Shown here: piece by piece, positions 1-9,370 of the stretch | How positions within the stretch are numbered: position 1 is the first letter of the stretch | Layout: each line of letters begins with the position of its first letter | Assembly: GCF_026625565.1 (NCBI RefSeq) | Contig: NZ_CP112998.1 | Coordinates: 7,600,501-7,664,500, forward strand | Length of the DNA: 64,000 bases | Reading direction: 5' to 3' | Source of the DNA: Dyadobacter pollutisoli | Lineage (GTDB): Bacteria; Bacteroidota; Bacteroidia; Cytophagales; Spirosomataceae | Made by a program: the position numbers and the translations under genes | The notes under the pieces: generated by a model | What the model saw: the letters and a program-made list of their open reading frames with translations, nothing else | What the model was told of the DNA's origin: nothing | Databases searched by the model: none

Positions 1-1
1 A

Positions 2-73
2 GTGGACAAAGATTATCCTAACAAGTTGATTCACACAGTGGTGGGTATGGGTTATATCTTCAAAGAGGAATGA
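2..73 (+). CDS. response regulator, C-terminal end only (partial)
   Basis: The open frame that enters from the left edge encodes only the last 23 residues of an OmpR/PhoB-type response regulator, including the KLIHTVVGMGYIFKEE tail of the winged-helix DNA-binding domain. The response regulator at 40059-40745 ends in almost the same way (KLIHTRPGMGYIMKEE). The stop codon overlaps the start of the following kinase in an ATGA arrangement, so the two are translationally coupled partners. The receiver domain lies outside the window. Confidence 0.85.
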   Translation: MDKDYPNKLIHTVVGMGYIFKEE

Positions 74-1440
74 ACATCAAGTCCCGGCTGACGCTTCTTT
101 TCACCATGTTGGTAGGTTCTATCATGGCCTTGTTCTGCTTGTCCATTTACTTCTTTTACGACCAGTATCGGGAGAAGCAATTTTATTCTTTTTTGAATGA
201 GCGCGGGCAGACCATTGCGCAATTGGTAGAAGCAAGTACCGGGATTAGTAAGGCTGACATTGAAAAAATAGAAAAAGAGAACAATACCGTTCTGCTGGAC
301 GAGGAAATTACGATCTATGACGGTTCCGATTCATTGATCTTTACCAGCGGAAAAGAAGGCTTCGATCTCACCAAAGCCATGTTGACTGAGGCGAGGGGAG
401 GAAAGGAGATTCATACCAAATACCAGAAGAACGAGGTCATCATCATTCGCCACATTTTACAGGATCATCGCAAGCCTTGGGTGGTAGTCGCCGTCGCAAA
501 AGATTACCCCGGTATGAACCAGTTACAGCGGTTGCGTGAAATTCTTGTGATCGGCTGGCTGCTATCATTGGTATTGGTGGGTGTAGCGGGTTGGCAGTTT
601 GCGAATGATGCCATTAAACCCGTGTCTGACATTATTGATCAGGTGAACAACATTTCGGCTGGTAACCTGCATGAAAAAGTAACGGTAGGTAGGGAAAAGG
701 ATGAGCTGGCATTGCTGGCGCAGACATTTAACCAAATGCTGAACCGTGTGGAAATCGCCTTCGTCGCCCAGAAAAACTTTGTGTCGCACGCGTCGCATGA
801 GCTGCGTACGCCCCTCGCACTGATCATGAGCGAGGCGGAGCTTGGCCTGATGAAAGAAAGGACGGGACCGGAGTATCAGGACGCATTGAAGGGGATTTGG
901 GCCGAAGCCAAAGAAATGAATGAGCTGGTAAGCAGGTTGCTGGAACTTGCCCGCACCGAAGAGCATGCGTTCAAGGTAACATTCTCGAAAATCCGTGTGG
1001 ATGAAGTGTTATGGCAGGCCAAAGCATCGGTACAACAAAAAAATCCGGGTTATGATGTACACATTCACTACGACCAGATCCCTGATGACGAAGAACAGCT
1101 GAAAAGGTACGGCGATGAAAGTCTCCTGCGCACGGCGTTCATGAACCTGATGGACAATGCTTGCAAATACTCTTCGAACAAAGCTGTGAATGTGTTTCTG
1201 GAAATTCAGAAAGACCTCATTAAAATTTATTTCAAAGACGTTGGCGTCGGTATCGCCCAGGACGAACTTCCATACATTTTTGATACATTCTACAGAAGCG
1301 CCACTACAATCAGCGAGGCGGGCTACGGTATTGGCCTGGCGTTGACCAAGCGGATCATTAACATGCAGGGAGCCAGTATAGATGTGGAGTCGAAACTGGG
1401 TGCCGGTACTACATTTATCCTGCGGTTTCCGCCTTTTTAA
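70..1440 (+). CDS. sensor histidine kinase (HAMP, HisKA, HATPase)
   Basis: Inner-membrane sensor kinase of 456 residues that autophosphorylates and passes phosphate to the response regulator encoded just upstream. The order is an N-terminal membrane segment (about residues 9-30), a periplasmic sensor region, a second membrane segment (about 158-178), a HAMP linker, the HisKA box HASHELRTPLA with phospho-accepting His243, and the HATPase with N box (NLMDNACKYS) and G boxes (DVGVGI, GYGIGLAL). It is clearly paralogous to the kinase at 38685-40052, which serves a metal-efflux operon. The signal sensed cannot be read from the sequence. The ATG start overlaps the previous stop codon by four bases. 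Confidence 0.93.
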   Translation: MNIKSRLTLLFTMLVGSIMALFCLSIYFFYDQYREKQFYSFLNERGQTIAQLVEASTGISKADIEKIEKENNTVLLDEEITIYDGSDSLIFTSGKEGFDLTKAMLTEARGGKEIHTKYQKNEVIIIRHILQDHRKPWVVVAVAKDYPGMNQLQRLREILVIGWLLSLVLVGVAGWQFANDAIKPVSDIIDQVNNISAGNLHEKVTVGREKDELALLAQTFNQMLNRVEIAFVAQKNFVSHASHELRTPLALIMSEAELGLMKERTGPEYQDALKGIWAEAKEMNELVSRLLELARTEEHAFKVTFSKIRVDEVLWQAKASVQQKNPGYDVHIHYDQIPDDEEQLKRYGDESLLRTAFMNLMDNACKYSSNKAVNVFLEIQKDLIKIYFKDVGVGIAQDELPYIFDTFYRSATTISEAGYGIGLALTKRIINMQGASIDVESKLGAGTTFILRFPPF

Positions 1441-1454
1441 TTCTCTTTTAATTC

Positions 1455-1492
1455 GGTGTTAATGTGCCTTTAACACCCCTAAATGTTTTTTG
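1455..1492 (+). terminator. possible weak intrinsic terminator
   Basis: A perfect 8-bp stem, GGTGTTAA/TTAACACC, with a 7-base loop lies 15 bases after the kinase stop codon. A run of six T residues follows about eight bases after the stem, farther than in a classical terminator. It may end the two-component transcript. Confidence 0.4.
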
Positions 1493-1618
1493 TAGCATAA
1501 ATCAACTGTCTTGATTTGTACATGCTGTGAAGCATTCTCTTTTGCGTTTCTCTAATTCATTTTCAGGCAATTTTTGTCAGTCACAAACAAAAATTACCTG
1601 TCAATCCAAATAGCGATC

Positions 1619-3262
1619 ATGAATTCAGTAACAGGACATCCTGCCTCAGGAAAGCCTGCCTTATGGAAACCGGCCACGGGTTTCAAAGGCTTAAAGGAAA
1701 ACTGGAAGCAGGATCTGATGTCTGGTTTTCTGGTATCGCTCATTGCGCTGCCACTCAGTTTGGGGATCGCAGGTGCAAGTAATTTTCCGCCGATTATGGG
1801 GGTTATGACCGCGATTGTAGGAGGTATACTTGTTTCTTTTCTGACAAATTCCGAGCTAACGATTAAAGGGCCGGCCGCAGGTCTGATCGTTATTGTGGCA
1901 GGGGCTGTCAATGAGCTGGGTAAAGGTGATACCGTTTTGGGATGGCACCTCGCATTGGGTGCGATCGTTGTGGCAGGAGTTGTTCAGGTTTTAATGGGTC
2001 TGTTGAAATTGCCGAGGTTTGCTGACTTTTTCCCGCTTTCGGCCGTGCATGGCATGCTGGCTGCGATTGGAATCATTATTATGTCGGAGCAAATTCACCT
2101 TGCAGTGGGCATTGCACCATCTGAGTTGAAAGGCAAAAAGCCGCTCGAATTGCTGGGAATGGTTCCTCACAGCATTTTGAATATGGAATACCACATTGCG
2201 ATCATTGGTCTGGTGGGCTTAATGATCATGTTCGGATGGCGGTATTTGTCTTTCTCTTTCCTGAAAAAAATCCCGCCGGCCTTAATGGTATTGATCGTAG
2301 CGATAGGGCTAGGCCAGTTTTTCCACTTGTTCGAACCTTCATATGCTAGTTTTAAGCCATTGATCAATCCGGGTGATTTTTCATTAGCATATCATGTGAG
2401 TTTTGCAGGAATTTCGGGTGATCTGCTGCCTGTTTTTAGTAAATATGTAGCCATGTTTGCGCTGGTAGGAAGCCTTGAATCTTTATTAACAGTGAAAGCG
2501 ATAGACCTGCTGGATCCTTATAAACGCAAGTCGGACCTTAGCCGTGATGTAACAGCGGTAGGAGCGGCCAATGTAGTTGCGGGCATCCTGGGCGGTCTTC
2601 CAATGATATCCGAAGTGGCACGTAGCTCTGCCAATATTAATAATGGTGCTAAAACACGCTGGGCGAATCTTTTCCACGGAATATGCCTGCTGATATTTGT
2701 GTTGCTGCTTGCGCCGGTGACCAAAATGGTTCCGGTGGCAGCTTTGGCGGCAATGTTGATCTTCGTAGGTTTCCGTCTGGCTTCACCTTCCGAATTCAGG
2801 CATATTTACCACATTGGAAAAGAGCAGCTGGTCATTTTCCTGGTAACGATTGTGGCAACCCTGAGTACTGATCTGCTGATCGGTATCGGATGCGGTATCC
2901 TGACGAAACTGATGATCCAGCTTATTTACGGCGTTAAAATATCTCACATTTTCAACCCGAAAATTGAAGTGACGGTCGACAAAGATGTAACCTTCGTCAA
3001 TGTGCCCAGAGCTGCTGTATTTACCAATTATTTAAGCCTGAAAAGTAAACTGGAAGCGATTCCCAAAGGCAAAATGGTTCAGGTGGATTTTTCAGATACA
3101 CCTTATGTAGACCATACCGTCATGGAAAATATAACAAGATTTAAAAATGATTACGACCAGAGGGGAGGACATATGGAGCTGATTGGTTTTCAATATCATC
3201 TCGCATTGTCGGATCACCCGCTGGCCGCCAGAAGAAATCAAAGACAAACAGTATTGAGTTAA
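1619..3262 (+). CDS. SulP family inorganic anion transporter
   Basis: Polytopic inner-membrane permease of about 547 residues. The N-terminal half carries the SulP pattern (LIALPLSLGIAGASNFPP, then GLIVIVAG), and the motif GGLPMISEVARSSANINNG sits after the middle, as in sulfate/bicarbonate SulP carriers. The last 90 residues look like a short STAS domain (VQVDFSDTPYVDHTVMENI). A TTG 45 bases upstream could also be used; I chose the ATG at 1619 because SulP proteins normally begin shortly before the first helix. The substrate (sulfate, bicarbonate or another anion) cannot be decided, and no carbonic anhydrase or sulfate assimilation gene lies next to it. Confidence 0.88.
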   Translation: MNSVTGHPASGKPALWKPATGFKGLKENWKQDLMSGFLVSLIALPLSLGIAGASNFPPIMGVMTAIVGGILVSFLTNSELTIKGPAAGLIVIVAGAVNELGKGDTVLGWHLALGAIVVAGVVQVLMGLLKLPRFADFFPLSAVHGMLAAIGIIIMSEQIHLAVGIAPSELKGKKPLELLGMVPHSILNMEYHIAIIGLVGLMIMFGWRYLSFSFLKKIPPALMVLIVAIGLGQFFHLFEPSYASFKPLINPGDFSLAYHVSFAGISGDLLPVFSKYVAMFALVGSLESLLTVKAIDLLDPYKRKSDLSRDVTAVGAANVVAGILGGLPMISEVARSSANINNGAKTRWANLFHGICLLIFVLLLAPVTKMVPVAALAAMLIFVGFRLASPSEFRHIYHIGKEQLVIFLVTIVATLSTDLLIGIGCGILTKLMIQLIYGVKISHIFNPKIEVTVDKDVTFVNVPRAAVFTNYLSLKSKLEAIPKGKMVQVDFSDTPYVDHTVMENITRFKNDYDQRGGHMELIGFQYHLALSDHPLAARRNQRQTVLS

Positions 3263-3291
3263 ATTGAGTTAGGTGAGTAGTAAGAAAAGAC

Positions 3292-3324
3292 TGGCTTTCG
3301 GATTTTCCGGAGGCCAATTTTTTT
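3292..3324 (+). terminator. intrinsic terminator after the SulP gene
   Basis: A hairpin with a TGGC/GCCA outer stem and a CGG/CCG inner stem around an ATTTT loop is followed directly by seven T residues. It lies 30 bases after the SulP stop codon, in the convergent gap with the MscS gene. Confidence 0.55.
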
Positions 3325-4405
3325 ATACACGAGTTCCGGGAAATCCGGCTGGGCCTGATTTGAAATCTTCAATACGGGTGGAAGGAAGTGCGTCGGGATA
3401 TTCCTGGACAATGAATTCAATGAGTTTTTCTCTGACGATGCATCGAAGATCGAATGTGTCGGATGAATTCCTCGCCGACATTAATGCCCTCACGACCATC
3501 AATTGTCCCTGCGTGTCGGTTACCTGCAAAGCCCAGGAGCGGCCGTCCCAGAGCGGTGTTTGATCCAGGATCTCTTTGAGTTTTTCCCTGAGTTTTGGGA
3601 TGGGAGTGAGGTAGTTTAGTTGGAAAAAAGCAGTACCGATCAGCGCGCTTTCATTACGTGTCCAGTTTTGGAAAGGAGTTTCAATAAAATAGGTGATCGG
3701 CAATACGATCCTTCTCAGGTCCCAGATGTTGACGACCACATAAGTCAGGTTAATTTCCTCAATGCGTCCCCATTCGCCTTCCACGATGACTACATCGTCA
3801 ATTTTAATGGGCTGGGTGAATGCGATCTGAATTCCGGCCATCAGGTTGGCAAGCGACTTTTGAGCCGCAAAACCGATAATAACACTGAAAATACCAGCTG
3901 ACGTTAGTATTCCTACTCCATACTGCCGCACACTGTCGAAGCTGAGCAAAAGGATCGAAAGACCGATGGTAATGATCAGGATAATGACGATCCGTTTGAC
4001 AAATTTGATCTTGGTGAACATCCGCCTCGCCTGATTGTTATCCGGCGTGTCGAAATCAAGTTTGTCAATCAGAATTTTCTCGACAATGATCACAATGCGG
4101 GTGATAAGCCAGGTTGTGACGGCAATGAGGCAGGTTTTGCTGATTGCAAAAAGCCACTCGTAATGCGGATGAGAAAGCGAGAATGTTTTTACGACAGCAG
4201 TTATGAAAACCAGTGGGCCAAAGAAATAGAGTACACTGCTCAGGTTTTCACGAATGGCCCGTACGGCCCTCCATTGTTTCTTTGAAGCAGTTACTTTAAT
4301 CGCGCTGATAAATATACCACTCATGATCAGGCCAATGGTGCCTGCGAGCAGAATGATTAACCAAGGCGCGTTTTTGTAATCAAGTACTTCCAAAAATTGG
4401 TCCAT
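3323..4405 (-). CDS. mechanosensitive ion channel family protein (MscS)
   Basis: Small-conductance mechanosensitive channel of about 360 residues, expected to release solutes on osmotic downshift. Four or five hydrophobic helices occupy the N-terminal half. The pore helix and beta domain show the MscS pattern (GILTSAGIFSVIIGFAAQKSLANLMAGIQIAFTQPI split over about residues 165-200, then DDVVIVEGEWGRIEEINLTYV). I place the start at the ATG at 4405, four bases after the stop of the upstream amidase-like gene, rather than at an upstream codon inside that gene. The close spacing suggests one transcript linking osmotic protection and wall metabolism. Confidence 0.9.
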   Translation of the reverse strand: MDQFLEVLDYKNAPWLIILLAGTIGLIMSGIFISAIKVTASKKQWRAVRAIRENLSSVLYFFGPLVFITAVVKTFSLSHPHYEWLFAISKTCLIAVTTWLITRIVIIVEKILIDKLDFDTPDNNQARRMFTKIKFVKRIVIILIITIGLSILLLSFDSVRQYGVGILTSAGIFSVIIGFAAQKSLANLMAGIQIAFTQPIKIDDVVIVEGEWGRIEEINLTYVVVNIWDLRRIVLPITYFIETPFQNWTRNESALIGTAFFQLNYLTPIPKLREKLKEILDQTPLWDGRSWALQVTDTQGQLMVVRALMSARNSSDTFDLRCIVREKLIEFIVQEYPDALPSTRIEDFKSGPAGFPGTRV

Positions 4406-4409
4406 TGAA

Positions 4410-5228
4410 TCAGATATCGTTGAGGCGCGCCACAATCATTCCGGTGTGTTTTGGAACAGAGGCTACATACTCTGCCAAAGGAACGTTGGTCATGATCACT
4501 TTCTTTCCGGATAAAGAGGCGTGAATAAGATAGGCCCGGCTACCAACTTTACTGATTATTCCCATATGGTTCACATCCAGCCCTTCAACCGACGACGTAA
4601 AAGCAACAATGTCGCCATCGTGCAACATCGGTTCAGCCTTTTGGATGCCCGCTTTCGGAATGTAGGAATGCTCGCGGGAATTGATTTGATTTTCCTGCTC
4701 TTTTACTTTTTCCCAAACCTCGCTTTCTGCCAGCGGCGCGTAAAGGTTTGCGTGGTTAGTCATAAAATTGATCTCTTTTTTGAATGGTACGCCACCTACC
4801 TTCGCAGTAATGTCTTCCAGGCGCCCCCGTTTTTCATTTTCATACATCCAGTCGAGAATGTAATGTAACCTGGAAGGGTAGCCGTCGATTTCTCCTTCAC
4901 GGTAACGGAGTTTGGTCAGCTCGTTTTTGAAGCCTTCGTAAGTAGGGTTTTCAGCTTTGGCTACGGCCAGTGCAATAGCGCTTTCCACGAGCGTCGTACA
5001 ATCCAGTCCGTCGAATTTGCACACAAGTCTTTCCGTAGGGTTGCCTTCCAGTGTGCCTGCTACATATGGCGTCCCCATGAACGATTCACCCATCCTGAGT
5101 ACCTGGGTACCGATATCCCTGTTCTCAGGCAGATCCATTTTTTGTCCGAAAACTTTCTGCAGACTTGTCTGGGCCTGTAATGCATTCGAAAACAGAATTA
5201 AAAAGGATAAAACGAAAATTCTGGTCAT
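4410..5228 (-). CDS. secreted DUF1460 N-acetylmuramoyl-L-alanine amidase-like protein
   Basis: Exported protein of 272 residues with a signal peptide (MTRIFVLSFLILFSNALQAQ). It matches the DUF1460 family of NlpC/P60-clan cell-wall amidases: candidate nucleophile Cys77 in FDGLDCTTLVES, and candidate His221 in VNHMGIIS, preceded by a DGDIVAF strand typical of the fold. The family acts on peptidoglycan fragments in the periplasm; the exact bond cleaved here is inferred. It is followed after four bases by the MscS gene. Confidence 0.82.
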   Translation of the reverse strand: MTRIFVLSFLILFSNALQAQTSLQKVFGQKMDLPENRDIGTQVLRMGESFMGTPYVAGTLEGNPTERLVCKFDGLDCTTLVESAIALAVAKAENPTYEGFKNELTKLRYREGEIDGYPSRLHYILDWMYENEKRGRLEDITAKVGGVPFKKEINFMTNHANLYAPLAESEVWEKVKEQENQINSREHSYIPKAGIQKAEPMLHDGDIVAFTSSVEGLDVNHMGIISKVGSRAYLIHASLSGKKVIMTNVPLAEYVASVPKHTGMIVARLNDI

Positions 5229-5363
5229 ACTGAATTTCTTCTTTAAACGGGTACGTTAACTGGTGCTGCTGTTTTTTTCTATAACGAAATAAGTGCCAAA
5301 ATAGGCAATTATGTAAAAATAAGGATCAAAAGGGCGAATTGCAATCTTGTCAATGTGCTTGCT

Positions 5364-7343
5364 TTATGCTTCCTGCATTTCCTCTTGTGTTTCAACGACA
5401 TTTTTGACTGGAAAAAAGAATGCTAGGCCGTGGTGGAAAAACTGCCACGACAAATTCCCGATCAGGCTTTTCACTTCGCTCATCCTTGCATTTCGTGATT
5501 TTAGTGCAAATGCAATAGAAAGTCCAAAGCTCACCAGCACATTCATTATACCAATACCGGCGATGCCGATGATGGAGTTGATCCACAGATCCGTCGAAAC
5601 ATAGTTATCAAGCCCCGCCACTGCCAGCCCGAAATTGCCTGATGCAAAAGTAACGTGCCTGATATCCAACGGCAGGCCAAATGTGAAACCAATGGCGCTC
5701 GTTGAACCGAGGAAAATGCCTAAAAAGAGGTTACCAGCCAGTCCGCCAAAATTCCTTTCAAAATAGCCGGCGATACGGTCCAGCTTTTTCTGGCCAAAAA
5801 GACGGATCAATTTCCGGTGGCTGCGGACGCGCAATGTGTATTTGTTGTAAATCCATTTGTTTTCATAATACCCTGAGATAAGGCCGGAAACCATTAAATA
5901 AAAACCCGCAAGTGCCGCGTGAGGAAGCGCCAGGCTCTCCCATAAATTAAGCTCAGTAATGAGCCTGATCGCTTTGGCCGGGTCGGCAATGTGATGGCCG
6001 AGATACTTGTAATACAACCAATCCAGCCCGTATGCGACGGGGAAAGCGATAATAGCATTTCCCACCAGTGAGATGAATTGACTGCGTATCAGCCTGATCA
6101 GCAGGGCGGTGGTGGAATTTAGCCAGTCCGGATTTTCACCGTTATTACTAAGATTGGCCGCAATGGTAGAGGCCGTCATCGCCGGCTGCTTGGTGGCAAG
6201 CGTGAAGCCCAGGATATGGATCAGCATGAAGCCGACGGAGTAATTCACACTGTAAAAAAATGCTTCCCAAAAGATCGGTAAATGCTGGAAATACAGCCTC
6301 GTTTTGTCAGCGCAGAGAAACGAGACAATAACTCCACCTCCCAAAGCCCTGGTAAACAGCTTCCAGTAGGCCGATTTATCAGATGCAATGTAATGTTCGC
6401 CAGTCTTCGACGTGTTTTCAATTACCTTGAACGCAAGCAACTGAAGATTCGTAGAAAAATGCTTCCGAAGGCTATACCTGGTGTTTTCTGCGTAAACAAA
6501 TTCTTTGAGCAACGTGACAATGGTCAGCCATTTCCGCTCAATGTCAGTAGTTTGCAACGCTTCCAGTAGTTGCGCGAGTCTGCGAAGGTACTGTTCGAGT
6601 TGCCTGACAAGGTAGGTAAGCTGTAAACTGATCCCGAAGACATCCTTATGCTTGTAAATGTAGCTGACCTGGCGTTTGCACTGGCTGATCATCACCAGAA
6701 TGTGCTTGTAATCATTATCCTGATCTGTTTCTGTATAGTCTGTGGAATTCAATGTGTTTTCCACATACAACATCACTTCCCGATTTAAACCCAGAAAAGG
6801 AGAGTCCAGGTCGTCGGCTTTCGGAATTTTGGAAACTACCTCAGGGTCCACCCCCAATGTCGCTGCTCGCTGGGCTAGGATCAGTATGGAGTTTAGGACT
6901 TCTTTTCTAATGTATTTCCCGACGGTCGGGCTGATTTCCCTAAAAAGGTTTTGGAGAGATTCGCTCCATTTTTCATCGGGGATTGCCTGAACCCAATGGT
7001 AATCCTTTTTATCGCAAAAGAGCTGATCAAAATGCGTTCTGAGTTCGCCAGGCTCGTCAACGGGAGGAAGAAATTTGAAGCTCAGCCTGGCCGAAGCGTC
7101 TGAGAAAAAGCCTTTATTGGAGCCGATTTCGGATTCGGTGAAAAGAGAGACGAATTTCGTAGAGAAAAGTATGGCTAAAATTTGTTCGGCGATCAGGTCC
7201 TTCTCTCTCGGGTCCAACAAAATATCATTTAATATGTCCGAAAAATTGGCTTTCCTTCCTGATTTTGCTTTCCACCGGCCTCGTATGATCTCTATTAGCT
7301 TTCCTGCATAATCTATTCTTTCGGGCATTAAAACACTATCCAT
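5364..7343 (-). CDS. Gcr/'site-specific recombinase' family membrane protein
   Basis: Protein of 659 residues with a soluble helical N-terminal half (about 1-320) and a membrane half with roughly six hydrophobic segments (about 325-630). The stretch DIRHVTFASGNFGLAVAGL near residue 585 and the overall layout match the Pfam family called SpecificRecomb, founded on the gonococcal gcr gene. No catalytic motif of a tyrosine or serine recombinase is visible and the protein is plainly integral to the membrane, so the recombinase label is probably historical. It stands alone on the minus strand; I infer no specific role. Confidence 0.7.
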   Translation of the reverse strand: MDSVLMPERIDYAGKLIEIIRGRWKAKSGRKANFSDILNDILLDPREKDLIAEQILAILFSTKFVSLFTESEIGSNKGFFSDASARLSFKFLPPVDEPGELRTHFDQLFCDKKDYHWVQAIPDEKWSESLQNLFREISPTVGKYIRKEVLNSILILAQRAATLGVDPEVVSKIPKADDLDSPFLGLNREVMLYVENTLNSTDYTETDQDNDYKHILVMISQCKRQVSYIYKHKDVFGISLQLTYLVRQLEQYLRRLAQLLEALQTTDIERKWLTIVTLLKEFVYAENTRYSLRKHFSTNLQLLAFKVIENTSKTGEHYIASDKSAYWKLFTRALGGGVIVSFLCADKTRLYFQHLPIFWEAFFYSVNYSVGFMLIHILGFTLATKQPAMTASTIAANLSNNGENPDWLNSTTALLIRLIRSQFISLVGNAIIAFPVAYGLDWLYYKYLGHHIADPAKAIRLITELNLWESLALPHAALAGFYLMVSGLISGYYENKWIYNKYTLRVRSHRKLIRLFGQKKLDRIAGYFERNFGGLAGNLFLGIFLGSTSAIGFTFGLPLDIRHVTFASGNFGLAVAGLDNYVSTDLWINSIIGIAGIGIMNVLVSFGLSIAFALKSRNARMSEVKSLIGNLSWQFFHHGLAFFFPVKNVVETQEEMQEA

Positions 7344-7508
7344 AATCTGCCAGTTAAGCGTTCACTTATACCAAATGCACTATTGCGATTGGAACCAAAA
7401 CGGCTTGTATCTCATAACCACTAAAAGTAAATTTAAACATTCTTGATTTGGCGTAGCACAAATTGGAGTTTTGTTATAAAACCTGTTAAAATTATACAAT
7501 TGGGTATT

Positions 7509-9254
7509 TTAATGCTGATTCTCCACGATTTCATACACGAGCACAGATACCGGCGGCAGCTCCACATGTATGCCCGTTGAGGTAATTTCAGCGGTTTTGA
7601 TATTGTGAGCCGTGATAAAATCCGGGAAAACGGGTTTGAGGAAGTAGTTGTTAGTGTTGTCCAGTTTCAAGAAATCTGTCCAGGTATTTTGAGGGATCCT
7701 GACATTTGTTTCAATGGAATTGTCCCTGTTGAAATTATAAATGAAAAGAAGTTTCTGTTTGTCAGTGTATCGCAGATAGCTGTAAATGCAGGTTTTGTCG
7801 TAGTTGTAGCTCTGTCCGTCAATGTTGGCGTATTGGAGATCGTAAAATGCGCCGGCATATACAGCTTCGTTGTCGAGGACGAAATGATTCAGGTTTTCAT
7901 AGAATGCACGCAGCTTCTTTTGTTCGCTGGTCAGTTGGTCCAGATTATATTTGCCGCCATTCACCCATTGCTGAAATTCGGTTACGCCCCAGTAATCGAA
8001 AATGGTAGTGCGTCCATCCTCGCCCTGAAATCCTTCCGAAATGGTTGAATTCACTCCCAGTTCCTGCCCGAAATAGAGCATTAAGGGGCCGGTATGCAAT
8101 GTGGCGCTCAATGCCATGGAAGGTACCGCGATCCACGGGTCTCCCGCGAAGTACCTGGAAGCGATTCGCTGCTCATCGTGGTTTTCAAGAAACCGGAGCA
8201 TATTCGGGGCAATGTCACCCGATTCCTGCTGCCATAATCTGGTAATGTCCTCGGCGGTACCGTGGCCTTCGATCAGTCTGCGCAGGGAGTTGTACAAACC
8301 TACTTTGTCATACAAATAATCAAATTTACCGATGTTGATATAATTGTGATATTCGTACGGATTGTAGATTTCTGCAATAAAAATCACTTCCGGATTTACT
8401 TTTTTTACCTCCGGAATGACCCACGACCAAAATTCAACAGGCACCATTTCCGCCATGTCGCACCGGAAACCATCTACGCCTTTTTCTGCCCAAAAACGAA
8501 GAATGTCGTACATTTTGCGCCAGGTAGATGGAATGGGGGCAAAATGGGTAGCGCGGTTATTGAGGTAATCCACACCATAGTTCAGCTTGATCGTTTCGTA
8601 CCAGTCGTACTGGCTGGGCTGAGCCTGAAAAACATCATTCCCGGTTGCTTTTGCAGGACGTTCATGGTACGGACTAGTTACGTCAACCGGTGGCTTATGC
8701 CCTTCCGGGACTACAAAATCATGGTTTGGGATATAATAAAAATTGTTGTCAGGCCTGAAAGTGACAGTGTTATCATCGTCCTCGCCGAAATCTTTGATGC
8801 CTACAGCCCTGGCGTCGGAATGGTACTGCCGGGCCACATGATTTGGAATAAAATCAATGATTGCTTTGAGTTTATGTTGGTGTGTCCGTTCCAAAAGCTG
8901 CTCAAATTCCTGCATACGATTAGGGACATCAACAGCCAGGTCAGGATCAACATCATAATAATCTTTGACGGCATAAGGTGAGCCGGCAATTCCTTTCACG
9001 ATCAATGGATGGTCGCTGGCGATCCCGTACTCTGAATAATCGGTCAGTGTCGCATGTTCCAGCACACCGGTATACCACATATGCGTGATCCCGAAGTCTT
9101 TCAGAGCAGAAAGTGCGGTATCAGTAATGTCATTGAATTTACCGGATCCGTTTTCGTGAATGGTCCCGTAACATTTGTTGGTGCTGTTTTGATTACCAAA
9201 CAATCGGGTAAAAACCTGGTAAATGATAAATTTATCCTTATTGACGAGTGACAT
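7509..9254 (-). CDS. alpha-amylase family glycoside hydrolase (GH13)
   Basis: TIM-barrel GH13 enzyme of about 581 residues acting on alpha-1,4-glucans. The four conserved regions are present: AIIDFIPNHVAR (I), DGFRCDMAEM with nucleophile Asp266 (II), FIAEIYN with acid/base Glu295 (III) and FLENHDEQR with Asp360 (IV). No signal peptide is visible from the chosen ATG (MSLVNKDKFIIYQVFTR), so a cytoplasmic enzyme is likely. A longer frame would start upstream but would run into the divergent pgmB gene. With pgmB and the GH65 phosphorylase it suggests degradation of maltodextrins to glucose 6-phosphate. Exact specificity within GH13 is not determined. Confidence 0.9.
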   Translation of the reverse strand: MSLVNKDKFIIYQVFTRLFGNQNSTNKCYGTIHENGSGKFNDITDTALSALKDFGITHMWYTGVLEHATLTDYSEYGIASDHPLIVKGIAGSPYAVKDYYDVDPDLAVDVPNRMQEFEQLLERTHQHKLKAIIDFIPNHVARQYHSDARAVGIKDFGEDDDNTVTFRPDNNFYYIPNHDFVVPEGHKPPVDVTSPYHERPAKATGNDVFQAQPSQYDWYETIKLNYGVDYLNNRATHFAPIPSTWRKMYDILRFWAEKGVDGFRCDMAEMVPVEFWSWVIPEVKKVNPEVIFIAEIYNPYEYHNYINIGKFDYLYDKVGLYNSLRRLIEGHGTAEDITRLWQQESGDIAPNMLRFLENHDEQRIASRYFAGDPWIAVPSMALSATLHTGPLMLYFGQELGVNSTISEGFQGEDGRTTIFDYWGVTEFQQWVNGGKYNLDQLTSEQKKLRAFYENLNHFVLDNEAVYAGAFYDLQYANIDGQSYNYDKTCIYSYLRYTDKQKLLFIYNFNRDNSIETNVRIPQNTWTDFLKLDNTNNYFLKPVFPDFITAHNIKTAEITSTGIHVELPPVSVLVYEIVENQH

Positions 9255-9370
9255 ATGTTTTATATTGATTTTGAGAACCCCGGTAACCGTTGCAGAACCA
9301 GCGGATTTTGGCCATGGAGCAGGGGAATGGGAATTTTTACTATTTTGCAAGATATTAAATTTGAAATAAT

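Noticed and set aside
8262..8981. Long plus-strand frame (239 codons) inside the amylase region
   Set aside because: It is antisense to the catalytic core of a clear GH13 gene, whose conserved motifs fix the coding frame.
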